A program made the translations under genes and the position numbers. Of a stretch of DNA of 64,000 nt, positions 23,989-32,800 are shown in pieces; within the stretch, counting starts at the first letter, position 1; each line of letters opens with the position of its first letter. The stretch is from Branchiostoma floridae (taxonomy: Eukaryota; Chordata; Leptocardii; Amphioxiformes; Branchiostomatidae), in the NCBI RefSeq assembly GCF_000003815.2, contig NC_049988.1, positions 6,019,192 through 6,083,191 of the forward strand, in the 5' to 3' direction. The notes beneath the pieces were generated by a model. The model did not search any database. It was not told the DNA's origin and saw only the letters and a list, made by a program, of their open reading frames with translations.

Positions 23989-25074
23989 CGCTCGCGCTCT
24001 CTCGCTCTCTCTCGCTCGCTCGCTCGCTCTCGCTCTCTCTCTATCTCTCTCTATATCGCTCTCTCTCTCTCAAAATATACTAAACAAGAAGTCCTGCTTT
24101 AGTACCAAGGTCCCCCACCAGGGGGCCCAAATTCGAACCCCATCGTCGGATCAACACCACCTACCCACGTATTGTATTGTATGGGCCGACTACTCTCTCT
24201 TCACAGCCAGGGGCTGAATTGAGAGGAGCTTACCATAGACGGGGCTAAGTCGCAAGGGTCTGAAATGACAGCCTGTATACAGCGCCTATTGACCTCAATA
24301 CGACAGTAATTACCCCAGATGCGGCCAGGGACTGTAGGTTTTGAACCACTCACACCGCACCATCGCACGTGTGGCGGGTTCTTTAACGTGCTTGGGGTAT
24401 GGCTCTCCCCAAACACGTGACTTCCGTCCTATCCGAGGGACGGCCCTAACCGAAGCTAGGTGCTCATTTACACCTGAGTGAAGTGGGGAAAGTCGTGTAC
24501 CTTTCCCAAGGGTTCAAGATCGGTGACATGGCATGATTCGAACCCCGGACCTCTAGGTCCTGAGCCAAACGCGCTGCCGATTACGCCACACGTTGACCAA
24601 ACATCATTTCAGTCGCTCGAAACGTTCTGCGGACAAGCACGTACGCACACACGCCAGCAAAACTATACCTCCATTTTAAGTGTACTGTGTATGAGCCGTA
24701 CAAATTCAAAATCCAGCTGGTCTTGTTACAAAAAAAGATTGTCTGAAACTATACATCAAACCATGCGACTCCTACGCCGTAAGGCGTCCACTGAAGTGTA
24801 GGTAACAAGTGTTAGCATTCCACGGATTCTCCATGTGAATGTGACTTAATTCTCTCTATGCTGGTTTTAGGATGTATATGATGGAAATTTATAATGCTGA
24901 TTATGGCTACTGACCTTTGAGGATATTCCCTCCAACCACGAAGCTTGCCAGCGCGATGGGGATCCAGCATGACAAGATCTTGACCATGGGGTCAGCCCAC
25001 AACTCGGCCCTTAAGGTTAGATGTACATCCGTCGGCGTCGTTACTGTACTTAGCAAACGTCCGATGGTCTCCAT
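22869..25074 (-). CDS. Pannexin/innexin/LRRC8-type four-helix channel, frameshifted
   Basis: Exon 1 25074-24915 (ATG at 25074; an acceptor just upstream at 25085 implies a 5' UTR exon) joins in phase to exon 2, 23852-22869. The product, about 380 residues, has four hydrophobic helices: KILSCWIPIALASFVVGG, then DYLVFTMMLVAQSVFMFAP, a third at the frameshift (STAILIVVFILFF), and LVSLVVSGLTIIIHMFYL. Each extracellular loop has two cysteines (ECFP and VKCG; FKCEV and VDCIV), the pannexin/innexin pattern, and a sequon (NGSS) follows the first. The C-terminal region with HLMHAFLKANIDSI also resembles these families. No LRR domain follows. The frame breaks in a run of eight A (23360-23367, plus strand): one base too many. 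Either an assembly error or a recent null allele; the rest is intact. LRRC8-type ancestry is the alternative. Confidence 0.65.
23922..24072. repeat. (CT)n microsatellite in the channel gene intron
   Basis: Pure CT followed by CTCG and CTAT variants. Frames through it give Ser-Leu and Arg-Ser runs. Confidence 0.95.
24205..24592 (-). mobile_element. tRNA-derived SINE
   Basis: On the minus strand the head shows a pol III A box like TGGCGTAATCGG (24576-24587) and a B box GGTTCGAATCA (24534-24544), about 33 bases apart as in a tRNA. A body of about 330 bases follows, including CACGTTAAAGAACCC. It sits in the channel gene's intron. The far end is not sharply defined. Confidence 0.75.
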
Positions 25075-25144
25075 GTCGCCGGGACTGCAATTAAGAGTAC
25101 ATGATATTAATATCAGAGACACTTTGATAGACTTGACAAACAGA

Positions 25145-25345
25145 AAACCACACTGGTAGAGCGTTCGGGTTCGATACCCGCCATGCCCCCGACGTTGTGC
25201 CCTCGGGCACTTTACACGACCTTTCTTACTTCACCCAGGTGTAAAAATGGGTACCTGACTTCGGTCGAGAGTCTTTATTCTCTGCTCAATCAATGTGGAC
25301 ACGTCCTACCCTGTTGTGGTCTCTGGCGTGAACCCCGTCCACTGT
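25145..25345 (+). mobile_element. Degenerate tRNA-derived SINE
   Basis: A B box (GGTTCGATACC, 25168-25178) follows a shortened head (TGGTAGAGCG). Then comes a body word CAGGTGTAAAAATGGGTACC that recurs in the copy near 54.49 kb. The A box part looks deleted. Confidence 0.65.
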
Positions 25346-25355
25346 TACGTGTCTC

Positions 25356-25584
25356 TAATACCCCTGTCACATTTGGCGAAAATCGATCGGACGACGATTC
25401 TGCGGCAATTGCCCGAGCCTCGCTTATAATGATAACCTTATTGCACAAAAATTGTACAAGGTACAAAGTATGTGACAGGGACGGTTTTCAGGTGAAAAAC
25501 ACGCGCAAACCTCTGTCGATTTTAGATATGGCCGATCTTCCATCAATACGCACGAAGATCGTGGATAATTTGACAGGGGTATTA
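25356..25584. mobile_element. MITE with TAATACCCCTGTCA ends
   Basis: The left end TAATACCCCTGTCACATT matches the reverse complement of the right end (AATTTGACAGGGGTATTA) over 18 bases with one mismatch. Inside, ATCGATCGGACGACG and GATCTTCG.. words extend the partial fold. Length 229 bases, no coding capacity, no clear target duplication. Confidence 0.7.
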
Positions 25585-25599
25585 CCTAACCCCTCCACA

Positions 25600-26833
25600 T
25601 ACTAGTATGGTCCCAATTACAGGGGTGGCCCCCAGTCCCTACAACAGGGGCGATCACCTCGTAAAACTAACGTCGTTCAGAAAACCCACAGAAATACGAG
25701 TGAAACGAGAACTATAACGTTGTCACCTTGTGTTAAACAGCACTGATGCTCTGTCCACAAAACTGGTTGATGACGTTCACACTCGATACGTTTTTGCGAA
25801 AACGTTCAATCTAAACAAGGCAGATTAAAGTCGTGGACGTCCACAGTGAGCAAGTAGTATCTGTGGGGGCGTTCTTGAAAATTTCTGACGGTTTGGCCAC
25901 GCCAATGCCCTACAGCAAGAAACACGCCCTTTAAAGTCGCTGTTGTTGTCGGTGTTGCAACTGACCTGTGATAATTGACCCATCATCCTTCGAATTCATA
26001 TTTTTGTCCACACTGAAATCATCTAAAATGTAACACACGCCATGGATCCCACGCATGAATCCCGAGTTGTACGGAAAATTGAGTTTTACGGAAGTTACTA
26101 ACGGTATTTTGGGGAACAGTTGAAGAAATATATACCTCATGATGAAGCAATGCCTTGTCTGAAATGTGTTCACATTTGCACAGTTGGTCTGGAAAACCTT
26201 AACCCCTCAAAATAAAGCCATCTTCATTACTCTCCAATTGCAAGCAAAAGTTGATAGGGAAAACTGTGACCTTCTGTCTTATTTACATGCCTTTTCCTTC
26301 CATCTGTCCAAATTAGTTGAGCAGAGGAAATGAAGGCATATGAGAAAGTAACAATCTTCCTCTACTTGGAGAGTAATGTTTTTACCAACATTGATACAAG
26401 TATCTCCATTTTACCTTTTGTGATACACAGCGTGCTCAGAACGGGTTCGGTTGGTTCTGTGCGTTTGGCGTCACGGACACATAAAAGTAACAAAAGTAAT
26501 CCGCGAATAATTAAAATCTATTATCATGATAGCATTGTCACTCGTCATAGCTATCGTAATAATAGTTCTGCTAACCTTTAATTCAAACATTATAGAGATA
26601 GTGTAACATTTACAGTGATTACAATGAGGCAAAGTATCTACCTATTAAGTACGGACTATTTCCTACACGTGCAGGTTCTGCACGCGCCGCGGACATATAC
26701 GAAACGTAGTGCTCAGGTCTAAGGGCTACGCGTATATTTTGCCTGAAAACAAATCCTAACCGGCAGAGTTTACGTCTTCACTTGTCAAACAGTATATATA
26801 GCATATTGTCTGTTTTGAAACAGTCATCACATC
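25600..26833. other. Intergenic stretch upstream of the BAF-like gene
   Basis: No supported exon. It should hold the BAF-like gene promoter. A TATA-like AGTATATATAGC lies at about 26790, some 40 bases before the first ATG, a reasonable core promoter with a short leader. Confidence 0.4.
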
Positions 26834-29800
26834 ATGTCGAAGACTAAGGTAAGTTACATTGTCTTTTAATTTTCTAAATATAAACCAGTTTACATGTTTG
26901 TAATGCGTGTACTCGCACTGATGTGTGCGTTCTGACGTTTTATAGTCGGTACACGCCCCCTGTACAACAGACCCAAAACAACTCCAGATCCATTTCTTAC
27001 ACTATCCGTTCCTTCCGTGCGAACGATCGTTAAGAAGGACATGGCAGATGCCAGGGGTAAGAAGAAGTGTAAGAGGCTCTCTTTGATAAATCTAAGGCTT
27101 CAGGTGTGTTCGGTTGTGACCTTCTGTTGCGTTTGGTACTGGCTAGCAGTTGTTTACCCTCTGGGCATGTCCAACAATGGGTTCCTGTCCCGCCTACAGG
27201 TGAGAATGTGCCGAAAATATGCAAAATTTAACAAGTGTCCGTAAGTAACACACTCTGTAACGTAATTATGGTTTGTCAGATGTGCTACCATTCTTTGTTT
27301 GTCGCTTCTGCCCCTTTTGGCTTCCTTCGTGCTAGCTTCATATGATCTTTATGTGGTACGACAAGTTACACACCTAGCCAATTTGAGTGTAAACTGGACC
27401 CCTCCTTTTTTACGACCGGATGTCATCAGATAGAGACACATGGATGTCTTGTCAGATCATAACGACATACGTCGATTAACAGGTGTTTCTTATACATGAC
27501 GTATACTTTACGTGTTACATGTACCATGCTATCTATGCGCTGAAAAATTTACATGATGAAAGTTAGTAAGTTTCATGCCCTTTTTGCTAACCAATTACAT
27601 GTACATGTACTGCTACACACCCAGTATAGTGAACATTATTGGCAGGAGTCACTTGAAAATATTAGCTTGCTTGTCACTGGCAATAGTTATGTTAGGAATA
27701 CTCACCAAATTCGGTGGCTCTAGCGTAAGCCGTTCTGGCGATGTGCGAGATAAAAGTTGGCGCTGGCCTCAAAAGAGACCCCGTCTAAATTGGGTTATAA
27801 GTGTACATAAACAAGCAAAGATTATGTAAATGCAGAAGTCACATGATGATATAAGGGCTAAAAACTCTTGTTAGGTTTGAAATACTCGAAACCCGCAAGA
27901 AAAGTGCTGCAGTTTATGTTTTTTTTTTCTTCTTTCGTTTTCAGAAAAAAAGGGTACACGGACAGCAGACACCTTACGATAAAAAGAACCAAAATAAGGT
28001 AAGTAGTGGTACCTTCCAAGTTTTGAGGGGCGTGAGGTTTTCAGCCGTGAGATGTCATGTTGAGTAATTTGCAAAAATCTGTACGGCATCCCACGCAATA
28101 TTACAGTGTTCAAAAGTGGAAGTATTATGAATAAGGTAATCTGCATGATATTGACACCTATTGCACTGTATTATCTCATCTACATCATCATTTCATACTT
28201 TGAGCGGTTTAAAAACGGCCCAGAGACAAGTCGCACGACGATTTTCCTTATTATTGGAACGACGATATTCCTTATTATTGGAACTACGATATTCCTTATT
28301 ATTGGAACCCAGAAAAATATGGACTTGATCCGGAATCTTCATGCGACTTGTTTCTGTGCCGTTTTTAACGGCTTAATTTATGAAATAATGATGTAAATGC
28401 GCTAAAATATAATGAATTAGATGTCAATATTGTACAGACTGCCTTATTCAGAATGTTTTCATTTCTAAAGCTGCAATATTTCTTTGGATGCCTTTAAAAC
28501 ATCAGAGCAAGCCGATATTACCATTTGAGGCCATGGATACGAACCTGTGAATTTATCCTATGAAAACCAGTTTTCTTATCCCTCTTGACGGTTGTCCTGT
28601 CGTCTAAAAATGAAACCTAACGTTTGCTTCAGGACAAAAAATCAAGCAGTAATTTGGTTTGTAAAAATCATGGCATCATATCAGGGAGTGTGAGGTCCAA
28701 AATACTAAGCACGGAATCTGATGATGATTAAAGGATCGGAATCATTAGGAATGTTATCATGTCGGTTGTTTTGACGTTTAAGTGTTGATTGGGCCGAATG
28801 TGAGTACAGATATCGATGAGACCTGTTTCTGTAACTTTTGGACGTTCAATCTGGACAATTGTGCATCTTTTCCCTACAGCTATCAACTTTATATAGTCGT
28901 TTGGTCAGTCTGTGTTAATTTCAGGCGCTCCACACGTAGCCTTGTTGTTTATCTCTTACATTCTCATTTCTGTAACATTTCAGTACGAGGTATACTTAAA
29001 GTCGGAAAAGCCACAAGACCAACGGAGTCGTTCACCTTCCCTACCGAACATCTCTGGTAGGTAACTGGAGCAACTAAACGGGAATATGACCAGTTGATTT
29101 CGAAAGGGAATATGACCAGTTGATTTCGAAAGGGAATATGACCAGTTGAAATCTGTCCTCTTCTAGAATAACACAACCTGTTCATCAAAATGGTCCAACA
29201 TACTGCACTCCATTATCACATTTGTCCGTGACGAAAAGATGCCAAAACGTTGAAGTATCAACTTTTTTTGTCAAGTAGGGAAAATAAGGTTAGTTTTGTT
29301 TTACAAGGGCACAGTCCGTTAGAATTTGAAGTTAGGTCCACAGGTCCAGGACAAAAGTATCAAATTTCACATTTGTGGTAAGATTTAAGTTGATATCAAC
29401 GCCATTGCACAAATACATTCTCATGTGGATTTTATTAAAGAGAATTGACGTCAATATTTCTAAACAGTGATGACAGTTTAACAAGTCATCTCTTTGTTTT
29501 CCATCAGTAACTGTTACAGGAAACCCAAACGAGACACCGTCAGAGCCTGGTCCACACCGGAACTCGGATCCGTGTATACACTATAATGGTAACTAAGTAG
29601 AGCAACTAAACGTTATTATATATGACCAGTTGAAAGCTGTCCTCTTTGAGAGCATGAAATGCTTCAATATACCTATTACAATGTGTCTGACTCGATTGTC
29701 AGCGTTATTGTATCTTACAATAGATCTGTGTATAATAATTCTTGACAGTCAGTTCAAGCATAAGAGATATAAGAGTATTTATCATGATCGCTTACTAATA

Positions 29801-32800
29801 TTATTAACATGTCATACACTGTTTCCTGACGCCTTAAACTACACAGAATTTATGAATAAAATTATTCACTAATCCAGATGGTCTATTTTTCATAAAGATA
29901 ATGTAAAAGATTCGTAAAGAAGGGGCAGCGAAAAATTCAACAATTGTTCCCCCTTTTATCCATATATATATTCCGAGCTTCGACACATACGTAGCACGAA
30001 TACCTAATATGTGATTACGATTAATCACGGTTAGGTGGCGCTCCTTGGGGGCAGCCACGTATGTATTGAGCTCTGCCAATTATTCCTCTTTTTAGTGTTT
30101 ATTTTACGCGAGACCTAGCCCTACTTCGAAACTATGTTTGTGAACTGTTCCCGAATGTTTATGGAACTCTTGTAGACAAGTTTGGGCATAGTGGCAAGAG
30201 ATTTCTACGAATTTGTGAGTTGAGAGTCTGACCGGAAATGCCTCCACCATGGGCGCAGACCCCGCTGCTGCGGTACTCCTTGAATTTCCTGCGAGGACTA
30301 AAACGGGCAGCTGTGCCGACTGGTCCAGACCTGAAGGAACATCTACTCCGCCTCGGAATCTGGAAATGGAGATGCAGGCCAAGAGGGAAGAAAGCAGGGA
30401 AACTCTTTCAACGTAAGATTTCTCCCATTATCGGCAATAGACCCTTCGTATGCAAATGTACAGCGTCCTTACCTGACTCAAGCCATATCCGAGTACACAA
30501 ATGCAAATCAGATGGATTCCAGTCGTTCCTGCCTAGAAGCCGTCAGTGTGCTACAACAAGCCGTGTTTTGACAAGGATTGTCACGTCTCCGTCATCTTGT
30601 GAGCATCCATGCGTCACTCATCATAAACCTAAACAGAAAACGTTTTATGATCTACCTTCACTGTTTCTCAGTAACGCCCGGTCACTGAGCAACAAACTTG
30701 AGGAACTGGAACTACGACTCCGTGACCTCCATTCTGGTGTCGCTATCATCTCCGAGACATGGTTCCAAGAACAGTCACTAGCCGTGATGACAGACATTCA
30801 TGGCTATACGACGTTCTCCCGACCACGCGTGGGACGACCAGGAGGTGGGGTCGCAGTATATGTCAGGGATGACATCCACTCGAGCGTCCTTGATATCCCC
30901 GTTCCTGAGGAGTTAGAGTGCACCTGGGTGAAGGTACGACCACATCGACTCCCCCGGAATGTATCCAGTCTAGCGGTCTGCGCTGTTTATTCACCCCCGG
31001 ACTCTCCACACAGTGAGTTGCTAATCGACCACTTAGTGAACACCGTTGATTCCCTCCAGGTTAAGCACCCACACATTGGGATAATCATCGGTGGTGATTT
31101 CAACCGCGTAGATGTTAGCAAACTGTGTATGTCCCACAACCTACGTCAACTGGTAGACCGCCCTACAAGAGACCAAGCTACCCTTGACCTCATAATCACC
31201 AACCTGAACTCCTACTATTCCACTCCGAGCATATCCGACCCCCTTGCCACAAGTGACCATAACACCGTCGTCGTGCAAGCAAAGAGTACACCTGTCAGCA
31301 ACAAGATCATCAAGCGGGTTTGTAGGCCTTTCCGTGACTCAAGTATACGTCTATTCGGTCAGTGGATTACTACCCATGACTGGTCGGAAGTCCTGTCAGC
31401 CCCAACCACAGCCGAGAAGTCCCGTGTTTTCTACAACACCCTGCAATCCAAGATGGACCATTTCTTCCCCGTAAAACTCACCCGCCTACACATGTTCGAC
31501 AAACCTTGGATTACACCTGAAATCAAGTCATTGATCTACCTGCGCCAAAAAGCCTTCGTGAACAATGACAAAATGACATACAGTCATCTAAGAAACAACG
31601 TACAGCGCAAGATCCACGCATCAAAGGCAAAGTACTACCACACGAACGTCAAATCATTAAAAGAAGAAGACATCGCTTCGTGGCACAGGCAGATCAAGTC
31701 CATGGCCAACTCTAACCGCTCGGAGCCTGACATCCAGATCGACGGTTTGGATCCCAGCGACACACCTAGTATTGCTAACGCAATAAACAAATCCCTTGCA
31801 ACTGTGATCAACTCCCTACCGCCGTTGGATTTATCATTGCTACCAGCTTACCTACCGGCCCGACCTCCGCCTACAGTAAATCACTGGGACGTCTACATGA
31901 AGTTGCAAAAGGTCAAGACTCGTAAAGCGGCTGGTCCCGACGCCATTCCCGGCAAGCTGATCAAAGAGTTTGCTTATGAATTGAGTGTTCCGCTGGCAGA
32001 CATACTAAACTCATCGCTCCAACAGGGTTTAGTACCAGATGAGTGGAAAAACGCCACCGTTGTCCCAGTCCCCAAGTGCAAACCACCGTCCGTAAATGAA
32101 CTTCGGCCTATCTCCTTAACATCACTCCTGAGTAAGGTCGCAGAAAACTTCATCTGCCAGTGGGCTATGACAGACATCCTCCCGAACATTGACGCTCAGC
32201 AGTTCGGTGGGATTAAAGGCCGATCCACCACTCACTGCCTCCTAGACATGACAAACACTTTATTCAAGGCATGTGACAAGCCTAATACTCTTTGTTCCCT
32301 AGTCTCTACTGACTATAGCAAAGCTTTCGACAGAGTCAGCCACACAGTCGCGATTTGCCGTCTTGTTGAACTCGGCCTGCGGCCTTCGTTGGTCAGATGG
32401 ATAGCCGATTTTCTCACAAACAGACGCCAAGTGGTGCGATACCACGGCTCGTGTTCAAACAGCGTTCTGATCACTTGTGGTCTGCCACAGGGTACGTTAC
32501 TGGGCCCCCTTATCTTCACTGCTTACATTAATAGTGCAGCACAAGAAGCTCTCTCCAAGCGCTGGAAATTTGTTGATGATTTGAACATGCTGGAAGTCCG
32601 AAACCCACCTGTAAGCCCGTCACACCTGCAACAGGACCTAACTGACTTGGACAGCTGGTCAAAAGAAAGCCACATGATGCTCCACCCTGGAAAGTGCAAA
32701 GTTATGTACATACAATTCAACAGAGTCCCTTACATCCCTCGCCCACTCACAGTCAGTAATGTTGTCCTCCAAGAAGTACCATCTATGAAAATCCTTGGAA

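Noticed and set aside
24528-24592. tRNA gene on the minus strand
   Set aside because: A and B boxes are present, but the cloverleaf arms do not pair well and a SINE body follows directly.
24201-24801. Frames of 71 and 107 codons
   Set aside because: They lie in a tRNA-derived SINE and its flank; pol III box spacing explains the sequence better.
27017-27244. 75-codon plus-strand frame with a hydrophobic helix
   Set aside because: Inside intron 1 of the BAF-like gene; adding it would break the otherwise clean phase chain.
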